From Chitinophaga rhizosphaerae (GTDB taxonomy: Bacteria; Bacteroidota; Bacteroidia; Chitinophagales; Chitinophagaceae): DNA of 64,000 bases. Below are positions 17,352-25,982 of this stretch, in pieces. The translations under genes and the position numbers were made by a program. The stretch covers positions 46,864 to 110,863 of the forward strand of contig NZ_RXLO01000013.1 in NCBI RefSeq assembly GCF_003958645.1, in the 5' to 3' direction. Under the pieces are notes generated by a model. The model worked only from the letters and a program-made list of their open reading frames with translations, was not told where the DNA came from and did not search any database. Each line of letters begins with the position of its first letter. Within the stretch, counting starts at the first letter, position 1.

Positions 17352-18911
17352 CTATTTGTCTTTCCTTTCCTCCTTTTCCCTTGCAAACACCGGTGCAAAA
17401 TCGAACGCCAGGAAGAAGTGAAGGTCTTGTTCGGGCAATGTGTCGCTTTTCCCGTAATGCTCGAACCGTTCGAAACCTCCTTTCAGCATGCTCATGAAAA
17501 CCGCCCGCGCCCCGAACCCCGAAATCCGCGAAGAATCCGCGCTGAAGGGGTCTTCCAACCCATAGTTGTACGTAAACTCGATGCCGGATTTGAGCGGCTG
17601 GGAGAATCGTTTGTCGTTGTATTTGTGCATGAACGACAGCTGTGTGCGGTAATCCATGGCGCCGGGTTGTCCGCCCGAAGGGAGGAGCGCCCCGGCGGCC
17701 GCTCCGAAATTGAACTCGAAGTGTTTCGAGTCGAGGATATTGAATTGTGCCGCGGCGTTAAGCCTTCCGCGCCATTTCGCTTCCGCATCGGGCCGGTAAT
17801 CCACTTCGCCGGTGAGGTCGAGCAAGGATAACCGGCCAAAATTCCGGAAAGAAACCCCGCCTCGGCCGTACCCTTCCAGCAGCTGGTCGCCATTGAAACG
17901 GCCGCCGCCTTCACCGAGGCCGTACACGCCTTTATCGCCGCCGTAAAGCCCGAGCATGAATTTGTGCTGTTCTTTGGGATCGGGTTTGCCGGGAATGGCT
18001 TCGGAGTTGAAATACTGGAAGTACGGGAAGAGCTCCATGCCTTTGTATTTCGCTTTTTCTTTTTCGTCGTCCGGGTATTTACCGAGTGCGGAGGCGAGGT
18101 TGAAACCGAGGCCCAGGCTGAGTTTTTTCTCTTCGGCTTTTTCGTCGGTGCCGGAATATTTCAGGTCGAAGGCTTTGGGCGGTTGATAGAAGGGCGGGCG
18201 CCAGCGGGCGTCGGGGATATTGTTGAGCACGAACGGGCGGGAGAATCCTGCGGGTGGTCCCGTCCATTTTTTGGTGGCGGGGCCGAGGATGGAGGTGAAA
18301 TCGAGCTCGCTTTTGGTGAGGGCGTTAAGGCCCACGAGGCCGCTTTGGAGGAGGGCGCCGGAGATGAGGAAGATGCCGAGGTTTTGTTTGGCGTAAAGGG
18401 GGATTTTTTCGCCGAGGTATTTTTCCATGTCCATATGCAGGGCGATGGAAGCCATATTGAGCCAGGTGCCTGATACGCCGGTGAGTTGTTCCGCCATTTC
18501 GAGGCCTTTGGAGAAATCGACTTTGGATCCGTATGGTGAGTCGGATTGCAGTTGAATGGCCCAGAGAATATTGTAGAGCGACATGATTTCCTTACTGATG
18601 AGTTCTTCTCCGAATTTGGGATCGAAGAGGGTGGTGCCGCCGTGTTTTTTGGCGGATTGATAGGATTGCTGCCAGCGTTTGGGCCATTTGATGATGAGAT
18701 CGTCGAACAGTTGGCAGAATACTTCGAAAGATCCGAATTGGATGGGGGCGTCTGGCACCTTGTCTTTATTAGGTGTTTCGGTTGCGTCTTCTTTCTGCAC
18801 GGAGGCGGGCGCCGGCGTGAAGAAGGGCGGGGTGGATTGCGGGGCGTTTCCGAAGAAGGGTTTTGCGGCCTTCGGGGATGTGGGCCCCGTTGCGTGGGTT
18901 GGGGTAGCCAT
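17352..18911 (-). CDS. Hypothetical protein with PFF..PFF N-terminal motif and beta-rich C-terminal half
   Basis: The 519-residue product has a disordered Pro/Thr/Ala-rich start containing PFFG (about residues 18-21) and PPFFTPAPASVQK (about 28-40). A helical region follows (about 65-200) and then a long beta-rich part (about 235-515) with alternating aromatic and small residues, ending LHFFLAFDFAPVF. There is no signal peptide, which is odd for something that otherwise resembles an outer-membrane barrel. From memory, the PFF-PFF-(V/I)Q leader resembles that of Bacteroidota DUF4157 proteins linked to extracellular contractile injection systems, but the DUF4157 protease motif is absent. Function unknown. 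No sheath, tube or baseplate genes lie in the window. Confidence 0.6.
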   Translation of the reverse strand: MATPTHATGPTSPKAAKPFFGNAPQSTPPFFTPAPASVQKEDATETPNKDKVPDAPIQFGSFEVFCQLFDDLIIKWPKRWQQSYQSAKKHGGTTLFDPKFGEELISKEIMSLYNILWAIQLQSDSPYGSKVDFSKGLEMAEQLTGVSGTWLNMASIALHMDMEKYLGEKIPLYAKQNLGIFLISGALLQSGLVGLNALTKSELDFTSILGPATKKWTGPPAGFSRPFVLNNIPDARWRPPFYQPPKAFDLKYSGTDEKAEEKKLSLGLGFNLASALGKYPDDEKEKAKYKGMELFPYFQYFNSEAIPGKPDPKEQHKFMLGLYGGDKGVYGLGEGGGRFNGDQLLEGYGRGGVSFRNFGRLSLLDLTGEVDYRPDAEAKWRGRLNAAAQFNILDSKHFEFNFGAAAGALLPSGGQPGAMDYRTQLSFMHKYNDKRFSQPLKSGIEFTYNYGLEDPFSADSSRISGFGARAVFMSMLKGGFERFEHYGKSDTLPEQDLHFFLAFDFAPVFAREKEERKDK

Positions 18912-19346
18912 TGGATGAGGGCTTTTGGGGGTGGATATGAAGTTACGGAAATTTCTGTTTGTTAACGACAGGTTGAAATTTACTTACCATTACCGGTTCA
19001 GCACCAAATGAACTGCTTGCATGACTTGCATGAACTGACGGTATCGGTAAAATCAAAGCAGCAGCCGTTTGCTGCCGGCATACGTAGTACTTATCACAAT
19101 CATTTCAAATAACAGATCGCGATGAATGTAGCGGAATAACTGACCGGAATATTTTTCGGAAGAAGGATTTTTTTGTTGCAGGGGTCAATGGTGTTTGAAG
19201 CGATGGGAATTTTTCTTCCACCAACCCCTCACGCCCAGGACTATCATCAATATCAGCATGTCTTTCTCATTTGCCACAAACTTGCACCCTTTCCGTCCGG
19301 CCACCGCAAATTTTCCCACAAACCGTAGCCTCAGGCCCTTCAGCCG
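18912..19346. other. 435-bp intergenic region without a recognisable gene
   Basis: This gap lies between the start of the PFF-motif gene and the end of the oxidase operon, and it must contain the promoter of the former. It is more AT-rich than its surroundings. I see a perfect 9-bp tandem repeat CTTGCATGA at 19016-19033 and a small GCAGC/GCTGC hairpin near 19050-19080. Short frames here, including one at 19195-19395, lack any coding character. Confidence 0.5.
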
Positions 19347-19880
19347 TCATCTCTGCCCCTCCACCCGGAACACCTCCGGGTGCCCCGCCGCATAAAAAAC
19401 GGACAGGCTGTCTCCCGGATTGTAATGCCGGGAACTGGTAAATATTTCCCGCATCTCACGGGCGCCGGCCCGGTGGCTGACCCGCGTTTCATAAAAATAT
19501 TGCTCCGCCCCGTGCAATAGCCGCACCTCCAGCACCGTAGCCGTCGTCCGCTGCAACGGCCCCCGCAGCCAGGAAGCCGCCAGCCGGTCAGACGCTTTGT
19601 CGGCCCAAATGGCGTTACCGCCTATCAGCACCGCCATGCCGCCCACCAACAGCAGTTTCCGCCCCCGGAGCCAGTTCCGCTGGTCGGGCTGATACCGCGC
19701 ACCGCCGCGCTGCCAAAGCGACCCAAAGCACAGGAGCCCCAGCAGGAGCCATCCGCCGGCTATCATCAACAGGGCTGCCACGTCGTACAACAGCCGTTGC
19801 CGGTAACCGTACAGGTACCAGATGAGGGAGCCTCCCGCAATCAGCAGGAGCGATATGGCAAGGCGGGTATTGCGTTTCAT
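19347..19880 (-). CDS. Membrane protein with DUF3592-like layout
   Basis: The 177-residue product has two hydrophobic segments near the N-terminus (about 8-25 and 33-55), a third at about 75-95 (LLLVGGMAVLIGGNAIW) and a soluble C-terminal part (about 100-177). The latter runs TTATVLEVRLL ... YFYETRVSH ... YNPGDSLSVFYAAGHPEVFRV, resembling the DUF3592 beta domain of membrane proteins of unknown function. Its ATG overlaps the TGA of the cytochrome gene, so it is the last gene of the oxidase operon. A role in oxidase assembly or stability is possible from position only. Confidence 0.55.
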   Translation of the reverse strand: MKRNTRLAISLLLIAGGSLIWYLYGYRQRLLYDVAALLMIAGGWLLLGLLCFGSLWQRGGARYQPDQRNWLRGRKLLLVGGMAVLIGGNAIWADKASDRLAASWLRGPLQRTTATVLEVRLLHGAEQYFYETRVSHRAGAREMREIFTSSRHYNPGDSLSVFYAAGHPEVFRVEGQR

Positions 19881-20419
19881 GATTCAGGACCGTTCCCTTC
19901 ATGCATCTTTTTCTCGATGCTTTTGATATTGACGAGGAATACCAGTAGCAGCACGATCACGATGATGAGCAGCAGGTAAGCGAGCATGAAGGGGAAATTG
20001 TAAATACTAAGCGGCATGAGGTTGGGCGTCAGTTTGCCCGGCCGGGCGAACGGCGCGTCGTCTTTGGGCGCGGCCGCCGCTTCGGCTTTGACGAAAGCGA
20101 TGATGGAACGCACCTGATCGTCGTTCAGGTCGGGATGGTCGGGCATCACTACCTGGTTGTATTCGTTGAAGATCGCCAGTGCGGCGGCGTCACCGGTTTT
20201 GATCATGCTTTGCGAAGATTTGACGAACCGGATGATCCAATCCTCCGGATGCCGATCGTCCACGCCCGCCAACGCCGGACCGGTCAGTTTCTTGTGGACG
20301 TTGTGGCACGAGGCGCACCGGGCCTGGAACAGCTTTTTGCCTTCTTCCGCATCTGCCGCCAGCAGGCGGAATTGCAGCGAAGCCAGTACGATCAGGACGA
20401 AAATGCCTTTAACGTTCAT
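19877..20419 (-). CDS. Membrane-anchored c-type cytochrome
   Basis: The 180-residue protein begins MNVKGIFVLIVLASLQF (signal sequence) and has the heme c site CASCH at about residues 35-39 in GKKLFQARCASCHNVHKKLTGPAL. A likely axial Met is in QVVMPDHPDLND. A C-terminal hydrophobic helix (about 142-165) anchors it. It should deliver electrons to the adjacent oxidase or form part of the complex. The start at 20419 overlaps the SCO gene by 11 bases; the frame extends upstream but only as antisense-like sequence. Confidence 0.85.
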   Translation of the reverse strand: MNVKGIFVLIVLASLQFRLLAADAEEGKKLFQARCASCHNVHKKLTGPALAGVDDRHPEDWIIRFVKSSQSMIKTGDAAALAIFNEYNQVVMPDHPDLNDDQVRSIIAFVKAEAAAAPKDDAPFARPGKLTPNLMPLSIYNFPFMLAYLLLIIVIVLLLVFLVNIKSIEKKMHEGNGPES

Positions 20420-21056
20420 GTTGCAGTTTTTTGAGATCATCGAGCAGCAATTGCACTTCTTTGCCGGAAATGCCACTGTAATATCCGCGGATGCGTTGGT
20501 ATTTGTCGAGCAGCACGAGCCGGTCGCTGTGGATGAAATCCTCCGGCCCGCCGTCCCCATCCGTCGCCGTAACGTACAATCCCTTCCGCGCGAACCGGTA
20601 AAGTTCCCGCTTGTCGCCGGTAAGCAATTGCCAGTTGCCTTCCCCGAAACCCGTTTGCCGGATGTACGCACGGAGATTTTCAGGCGTATCATGCGCGGGG
20701 TCTACCGTCACGGAAACCAGCCGTACATCGCCCGCGCCGGATTGTATCGTTTTCATGTTCGACATCATCTGCGGACAAATCGTTGGGCAGGATGTAAAAA
20801 AGAAATGTGCGATGGTGATGCGCCCTTTCCAATCCTCGCTTCCCGTCGGTTTATCATCCGCATCCCTGAACGAAAATTTCCCCAACACCGGGGCGTTTTC
20901 CGCATTGCCGGCACGCTCGTTATTCGGCGCAAAGTAGGGAAGCCGGCCATACCGTTCTTCGGCGAAGCGCACGATGCCGTAAGCTACCAGCGGAACGCCG
21001 GCGATGAGGAGCACGAACGCTTTCCAGGATTTCAATATGTTCAGGCGTTGCGGCAT
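20409..21056 (-). CDS. SCO1/SenC family copper chaperone
   Basis: The 215-residue protein has one N-terminal membrane anchor (about 13-30) and a thioredoxin-like domain. The copper-binding motif TSCPTICPQM (CxxxC, about residues 89-93) and the distal His in PEDFIHSDRLVLLD are both present, as required in SCO proteins that load the CuA centre of oxidase subunit II. It lies 6 bases after the subunit I gene. Thus it is assigned to assembly of the oxidase encoded in the same operon. Confidence 0.9.
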   Translation of the reverse strand: MPQRLNILKSWKAFVLLIAGVPLVAYGIVRFAEERYGRLPYFAPNNERAGNAENAPVLGKFSFRDADDKPTGSEDWKGRITIAHFFFTSCPTICPQMMSNMKTIQSGAGDVRLVSVTVDPAHDTPENLRAYIRQTGFGEGNWQLLTGDKRELYRFARKGLYVTATDGDGGPEDFIHSDRLVLLDKYQRIRGYYSGISGKEVQLLLDDLKKLQHER

Positions 21057-21062
21057 GACTGT

Positions 21063-22739
21063 TTATTTGCGCACCACGGGCACGGGGTCCGTCGGTTTAT
21101 AAGGCGGCGCTTTGCGGTTGGTGTTGTTGATCGCGTCCGAAATGGCGGGCGCATAAGTCAGGAAAATGATCAAACCCATGATGGCGAGCCAGGGCTTGAA
21201 GCTGTCCAGCAGCGGTACCCGGCGCTCTTCGTGCAGCGTCTCGCTCACGGGCAGGTCTATCTCCGGCGCGGCAGACCGCTTGCGGAAACAGGTGCCGAAG
21301 AAGGAAATGAAATATAGCAATCCTGCCGTAAACATGATCCCGCCGCCGGCAAGCCCCAGCATCGACGATACCACCCAATAGGGGTTGAACTGCTCGCTGG
21401 AAGGGTTCAGGTAAGTAAGCCCCATGTTCGTCCGCCGCGGTTCGCCGATCAGTCCGCCATACATCAATCCGGCGGAAAAGATCAGTACGCCCACCGTCCA
21501 GAGATACGGTACGATGGTATTGAGCACCGGCGCGTAAATGCGCCTGCCCGTCAATTGCGACAGCATGTAAATGCTCATGCCCAGGATGGCCAGGAAGACC
21601 GGTCCGCCTACGGTGAGGTGGAAATGGCCGGGGATGAAAGACGTATTGTGGACAACGTTGTTCAGGGAGTAGGAAGCGTTGACCAACCCGGTGAGCCCGC
21701 CGAAAATGAACAGGATGAGCCCGTTGATGAGGTAGCCGAAGAGGAAGACGTCTTTCCGGAAGAACGGCAGTTTCCATATCCAGCTCCACAGCCCGGTGGC
21801 GCCCCGTTTCCGCGCGGCGTATTCCAGCGATGCAGCAATGGTGAATGCGGTGATGAAACTGGGAATGGCGACGCCGAAAGTGAGGATCGACTGGGTGAGC
21901 TTCACGCCGCGGCCGATAGACGGGTCGCCGAACTGGTGATGGACGCCGATGGGGATAGACAGGATGAGGAAGATGAAAAATGCGATGCGCCCCGCGTTGC
22001 CGGAGTATAGCTTGCCGCCGGCGAGTTTGGGCAGTATGGTGTAAAACATGATATAGGAAGGCAGCAGCCAGAAATAAACCAGCGCATGCCCGAAGAACCA
22101 GAACAGCGTACGGGCCAGCATGATGTTGATCTCCTGCGTCCAGCCGAGGCTCCAGGGCACGAGCATCACCAAAACTTCATACGCTACCGCGAGCGTACAC
22201 ACGAACCAGATCGTAAAGTTGACGAGTGTGCCGATAACGGCCACCGGTGTGGATTCCTGGGGATGTTCGCGCTTCCAGGAAAGGTACATCCGGATCCAGT
22301 CGAAATACGGGACCCAGGACCCCACGATCAGCATGGCCGTACCGATGTAAAACGCGGGATGCGCCTTCAGCGGCGGATAAAACGTATACAGTACGGACGC
22401 TTTCCCCGCGAGGATGGCCGCCGCGGCGAGGCCCGTCCCGATTACCATGAGCAGCATGGAAACGAGGGTGGCCGTTTTGTTCGGCTCGCGCTTCGTGTAA
22501 AAGATCATGGTGGCATGCCCGAAAGCTACGGCGAAGAACGTGGTGAGCACAATGGCGTTGATGACCCCGTGCAACGTGAGCCCCTGGTAATAATCCAGCC
22601 CGGCTACGGACGTCCGCTGGATGACCCCCGAGCGGTAGATCACCTGCATCAGCCCATGGTAAATACCCAGGGTGAGCAGTAAAATCGGAACGAACAGTTC
22701 GATGAGGAGGATGTTGCGAATAGGACGGCTTACCTGCAT
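21063..22739 (-). CDS. Heme-copper oxidase subunit I (ba3-like, B-type)
   Basis: The 558-residue protein has about 13 membrane helices. LTLHGVINAIV carries the low-spin heme His. FGHALVYFWLLPSY has the CuB His and, four residues on, a Tyr in the position of the His-Tyr cross-link. HHQFGDP gives the CuB His pair, and FIPGHFHLTVGGP the two heme His ligands. Short subunits I and II, a tiny subunit IIa-like gene upstream and this sequence style point to the ba3/B family, typically adapted to low oxygen. The ATG at 22739 (MQVSRPIRN) is chosen by homology to membrane-proximal starts; upstream in-frame sequence to 22820 overlaps subunit II. Confidence 0.9.
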   Translation of the reverse strand: MQVSRPIRNILLIELFVPILLLTLGIYHGLMQVIYRSGVIQRTSVAGLDYYQGLTLHGVINAIVLTTFFAVAFGHATMIFYTKREPNKTATLVSMLLMVIGTGLAAAAILAGKASVLYTFYPPLKAHPAFYIGTAMLIVGSWVPYFDWIRMYLSWKREHPQESTPVAVIGTLVNFTIWFVCTLAVAYEVLVMLVPWSLGWTQEINIMLARTLFWFFGHALVYFWLLPSYIMFYTILPKLAGGKLYSGNAGRIAFFIFLILSIPIGVHHQFGDPSIGRGVKLTQSILTFGVAIPSFITAFTIAASLEYAARKRGATGLWSWIWKLPFFRKDVFLFGYLINGLILFIFGGLTGLVNASYSLNNVVHNTSFIPGHFHLTVGGPVFLAILGMSIYMLSQLTGRRIYAPVLNTIVPYLWTVGVLIFSAGLMYGGLIGEPRRTNMGLTYLNPSSEQFNPYWVVSSMLGLAGGGIMFTAGLLYFISFFGTCFRKRSAAPEIDLPVSETLHEERRVPLLDSFKPWLAIMGLIIFLTYAPAISDAINNTNRKAPPYKPTDPVPVVRK

Positions 22740-22747
22740 AGTAAGTG

Positions 22748-23200
22748 TTATTTTCTGGGATAGTTGACGATGATTTCCGCTTCCATGTTCTGATGGCCCG
22801 TACCGCAAAATTCGTGGCACACGATCTTGTAGACGCCGGGCTCCGTGAATGTAACGGTGGTTTTGGCCACGCCGCCGGGAACGGCCATGAGGTTCACGTT
22901 CTTGTCGAACACGTTGAACCCGTGCACCACATCCAGCGAAGTCACGAACAGGTCTACCTCACTGCCGACCGGTATATAACTGATGGCCGGTTCGAAATTC
23001 CACATCCGCGCTACATAGTAGATCTGGTACGTTTTGGCGTCTATCTGCTCCACCCGCGCCGTTTCGTAGGTCTTGTTGTAGGGCAGGCACTCCGATACGT
23101 CCTGGCGCCTGGCGCCCAGCGCGTAAAAGATGGAGAAAATGAACAGCGCCGAAACGGTTAGCGCGGTGATGATGACGTTTCTTTCAAATTTATCCAGCAT
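22748..23200 (-). CDS. Heme-copper oxidase subunit II (CuA)
   Basis: The 150-residue subunit has a single N-terminal membrane helix (about 9-29) and a cupredoxin domain. All CuA ligands are visible: His in DVVHGFNVF, then CHEFCGTGHQNM (two Cys, His, Met) near the C-terminus. It accepts electrons from cytochrome c on the periplasmic face and passes them to subunit I. The one-helix form and short length match ba3-type subunits II. It lies 8 bases before subunit I and 11 bases after the small subunit. Confidence 0.92.
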   Translation of the reverse strand: MLDKFERNVIITALTVSALFIFSIFYALGARRQDVSECLPYNKTYETARVEQIDAKTYQIYYVARMWNFEPAISYIPVGSEVDLFVTSLDVVHGFNVFDKNVNLMAVPGGVAKTTVTFTEPGVYKIVCHEFCGTGHQNMEAEIIVNYPRK

Positions 23201-23211
23201 ACATTCCGGGT

Positions 23212-23346
23212 TTAAGACCGGGCCAGCATCACGAAATAAATGCCGAACCAGATCACGAGTCCGAGGAAGATCAATAGGGCGAAAAACGCGATCGCCCCTC
23301 GTGGAACGAATTTTTCCGGGGTTTCGCGCGGTGTGGATTCTGACAT
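23212..23346 (-). CDS. Small single-helix oxidase subunit (IIa-like)
   Basis: Reading from the ATG at 23346 gives a 44-residue protein: a hydrophilic N-terminus with MSESTPRETPEKFVPRG, one strong transmembrane helix (about residues 18-40) and a tail LARS, ending in TAA. It is the first gene of the oxidase operon, 11 bases before subunit II. Position, size and topology match the subunit IIa that supplies the missing second helix of subunit II in ba3 oxidases such as that of Thermus thermophilus. Similarity at residue level cannot be judged at this length. Confidence 0.75.
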   Translation of the reverse strand: MSESTPRETPEKFVPRGAIAFFALLIFLGLVIWFGIYFVMLARS

Positions 23347-23465
23347 GGGGATATTTGGTTTATTAAATTACAACCCGGGGCGCGATTTGTTCATCCCGCT
23401 GTTGATTCCGCCACGTATTTCCACGCATTTTTCGGAAAAAGTATAAATCCTTGTAAATCAGGTAT

Positions 23466-23473
23466 TATTTTTG
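23466..23473 (+). promoter_or_regulatory. -7 box (TAnnTTTG type) upstream of the lipoprotein gene
   Basis: TATTTTTG matches the Bacteroidota -7 consensus TAnnTTTG. No clear -33 TTTG is seen at the usual distance, so this is tentative. It lies in the 291-bp region between the oxidase operon and the divergent lipoprotein gene (start 23638), which otherwise shows nothing recognisable. Confidence 0.35.
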
Positions 23474-23637
23474 CGACCCGGGTCCGCCGTGGCCCCGGAA
23501 TTACTGGCAGCATATCTCCCGCACCCTTCCAAAGGAGCGCATATTCCCGGTATTTCCCGCCCAGGCCCGTTTAGCAGCAACCGGAACCATGACAGACCAT
23601 GTCTGATTTATTGTATCATCAAAAAAACCATCTCATT

Positions 23638-24318
23638 ATGCGACAAGGGAAAACCTTTGTGTTGTTAACCGCCGCCATCTTTGCGGCATTTACGATTATT
23701 TCCTGCAGCAAGTCCGACAAGAAAGACGATGCGCCCCGGGAGCAGCCCGGCAAGATCCCCGGAATGGGAGAAGCCGGCGGCGAACCCCAGGGCACCGCCC
23801 TCACCTTCCCGGCAGGCGTATCCATTTCCGGAACCCCGATCAGGGGCAAAGTGTGCGACACTGCTTATGAAGCAGGAAGCGGCGGCCTCGTTGAGGTTTG
23901 CGTAGCCTTCGTCAACAGTAACGCCGCAGCCGTTACGTACACCATCCCGGCGGGGCTCATCGTCATCTCCCAGGATGGCGACTACCAGAGCGGTATCCTT
24001 ATCCAGAACACGACCATCGCCCTGAAAGCGAAATCCACCACACGCGTAGGCATAAAAATGTATTGCGTGAACTCGGGAAGGCACCCCAGTTCCGGAGAAA
24101 TCACCTATAAAATCGGGCCCGTAACAAACAGCCCGCTCCTCCGCGAACTGCTCGATCTCCTGAAAAACAAGAGGACCGCCCTCACGGAATACCCGAATTT
24201 CGACGGCTACTTCGATGCGGTTTCCACCATCCAGATGCTGGTGTGGATGATCACCGACGGACAAGGCCTGGAGCGCACAACGTTGAACTCCCACTTGTCG
24301 TCCATTCCCAACAAGTAA
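23638..24318 (+). CDS. Hypothetical lipoprotein
   Basis: The 226-residue product begins MRQGKTFVLLTAAIF and has a lipobox ending ISC at about residue 23, followed by a charged Lys/Asp stretch, so it is probably a surface or periplasmic lipoprotein. The body is a beta-rich domain with a Cys at VCDTAY, another at VEVCVAF and a third at MYCVNSG, possibly a disulfide. The C-terminal part (SPLLRELLDLL ... IQMLVWMITDGQGL) looks helical and ends with a pattern I associate with Bacteroidota proteins of unknown function that close with a WxITDG segment. No enzyme motif is visible. It is monocistronic. Confidence 0.65.
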   Translation: MRQGKTFVLLTAAIFAAFTIISCSKSDKKDDAPREQPGKIPGMGEAGGEPQGTALTFPAGVSISGTPIRGKVCDTAYEAGSGGLVEVCVAFVNSNAAAVTYTIPAGLIVISQDGDYQSGILIQNTTIALKAKSTTRVGIKMYCVNSGRHPSSGEITYKIGPVTNSPLLRELLDLLKNKRTALTEYPNFDGYFDAVSTIQMLVWMITDGQGLERTTLNSHLSSIPNK

Positions 24319-24340
24319 ATCCGTTCGCGGGTAAAAAACG

Positions 24341-24377
24341 AAATCCCGGCGTGCTGCTGCTGCGCCGGGATTTTTTT
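24341..24377 (+). terminator. Strong rho-independent terminator
   Basis: AAATCCCGGCG (24341-24351) pairs with CGCCGGGATTT (24363-24373), an 11-bp stem around a CTG-repeat loop, followed by further T residues. It ends the lipoprotein transcript; on the other strand the A-rich left arm gives a weaker U-tract. Confidence 0.92.
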
Positions 24378-24396
24378 ATCCGGATAGGTGATGTGC

Positions 24397-25020
24397 TTAC
24401 TGGTTGTTGACTTTATAGAACATATGCGTCACGCGCGGAGAAGACACTACCCGATCGATCTCCAAAGAAAACGCGTCGCGGTCCAGCCCGTCGAGCAGCC
24501 GCAGGCCGGAGCCGATGATGGAGGGGGATTGGTGGATGATCAGCTCGTCTACCAGCCCTGCATTCAGGTATTGGCGAACGGTATTTGCCCCGCCGGAAAT
24601 CCGGACATCTTTCCCGCCGGCGGCTTTCTTAGCTTTGGCCAGTACATCGCGGAGACTTTCGTTGGTAAAGTGGAACATCGTTCCGCCGGGCCGCTCCCAG
24701 GGATCGCGTTTTTCATGCGTGAGCACGTACACGGGTGCACGGAAAGGCGCATCGGCCGGCCAGCTCACTTCTCCTTCGTCGAACATCCGCTTGCCCAGGA
24801 TGTAGGCACCGGCACGGGTGAAGACGTTTTCTACGATGGCATTGTCTTCCCCTTCGGTTAGCCCGCCTTCCATCCCCAACCGGCTGCGGAACGCATGCAT
24901 GTCGAATACCCAGTCGTGAATAAAGGGCGCCGCGCCACCCATGGGGTTGGCGGGGCCGCCGTCGGGCCCGGCGATGAAGCCGTCTGCCGAAACGCCCATG
25001 CTGATGAATACCTTGCTCAT
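24397..25020 (-). CDS. Dihydrofolate reductase family protein (RibD C-terminal domain)
   Basis: The 207-residue protein shows the pyrimidine reductase fold: SMGVSADGFIAGPDGG at the N-terminus, AYILGKRMFDEGE, VYVLTHEKRDPW, VRISGGANTVRQYLNAGLVDELIIHQSPSIIGSGLRLL. These are the NADPH- and substrate-binding segments of the RibD_C/DHFR-like family. Stand-alone members are common, and their true substrate is usually unknown; a riboflavin role is unlikely without other rib genes nearby. Cytoplasmic, monocistronic, converging with the lipoprotein gene. Confidence 0.8.
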   Translation of the reverse strand: MSKVFISMGVSADGFIAGPDGGPANPMGGAAPFIHDWVFDMHAFRSRLGMEGGLTEGEDNAIVENVFTRAGAYILGKRMFDEGEVSWPADAPFRAPVYVLTHEKRDPWERPGGTMFHFTNESLRDVLAKAKKAAGGKDVRISGGANTVRQYLNAGLVDELIIHQSPSIIGSGLRLLDGLDRDAFSLEIDRVVSSPRVTHMFYKVNNQ

Positions 25021-25117
25021 AACTTATTTTATTTAGGAGGATACAAACCTAAGTAATTGTGGAACGGCAGGAGAGGGGGATTCGGGTCAATTTGGAGGTG
25101 GTTTGGGACAGCGGCCG

Positions 25118-25915
25118 CTATTGCATCCGCGGTTCGATGTACAGCGTATTGTCTGCCATGTTCCATTCCGAAATGTGCGTGGGAGACACTACCCGCATGG
25201 ATGCCTGGTCGAACGCCTTAGGATGCAGCATGAGCGCGCAGATATCGGTTGCCGTGATGTAGGGGGAATTGGCCCTGCCATGGATGTGGCCCGAAGATTT
25301 GCGGCCCTTGGGCGTCATGAGCAGGTTGGTATGGAATTCCTTTTTGGCGATCAGTTCGTGTGCATTGTTAAAATAAAGCAGATAATCGTTCCCCAGTACA
25401 AAATTACTGTTGCGTGTGGAGGCGGAGAGCACATACACCTTCCTCGAGGCGCCTTCAATGATAGGCACCACCATAAAATAGGTATCTCTGGCCTTTTTAA
25501 AACCCGCGTCCTTTTCGAGCATAATTTGCACCAGCTTCCAAAGTTCGAAAACTTCTTTTTCGTAATCGGTCAAACCCCGGCCAACGGTGGTTTCCGCGGT
25601 TTGGGGATTGAGGCTGGAATCTAGCCGGCAACTGGTGGCCCGGCCGGGACGATGGTGATCGTAACTGTCTCTGTGCGGCATCACCAGCACATATTTTGAG
25701 TTTTCGCGGTAGCTGAAGAAGCCGGCGGCACGCAAAGAAAGGCTCCCTGTGGTGTCGGATTCGAACAATTCCACACCCGTATTGCAGGTTTGAACGAGTT
25801 GATACAGAAGAATGCCCTCCTGGCGGATGGAATCGGCGATGATGGCGAGGTTTTCCTGGGCGGAGGCGTGGATATGGCACAGCGCACCGACCCCCAGAAG
25901 CAGGATCTTTTTCAT
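25118..25915 (-). CDS. Hypothetical exported protein
   Basis: The 265-residue product has a signal peptide (MKKILLLGVGALCHIHASAQ) ending at about residue 20. The mature part is mixed alpha/beta with no membrane helix. Segments such as YFMVVPIIEGASRKVYVLSAST and LLYFNNAHELIAKKEFH suggest a compact soluble domain, and GHIHGRANSPYITATDICALML carries two His that could bind a metal or substrate. I recognise no family. It lies upstream of the reductase on the same strand, about 100 bases away, and may or may not be co-transcribed with it. Confidence 0.6.
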   Translation of the reverse strand: MKKILLLGVGALCHIHASAQENLAIIADSIRQEGILLYQLVQTCNTGVELFESDTTGSLSLRAAGFFSYRENSKYVLVMPHRDSYDHHRPGRATSCRLDSSLNPQTAETTVGRGLTDYEKEVFELWKLVQIMLEKDAGFKKARDTYFMVVPIIEGASRKVYVLSASTRNSNFVLGNDYLLYFNNAHELIAKKEFHTNLLMTPKGRKSSGHIHGRANSPYITATDICALMLHPKAFDQASMRVVSPTHISEWNMADNTLYIEPRMQ

Positions 25916-25982
25916 AGGATAGGATAAAATGCTCCCGAAATATACGATTATCCCGCAAATAGCCTATCCCACGAAGTGGTCT

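Noticed and set aside
19016..19033. CTTGCATGA tandem duplication as a regulatory element
   Set aside because: A single 9-bp tandem repeat with no relation to a promoter feature or a second site; likely replication slippage.
19195..19395. 66-codon frame in the 435-bp gap
   Set aside because: It has no ribosome binding site, an unlikely composition and overlaps the end of the membrane protein gene in antisense.
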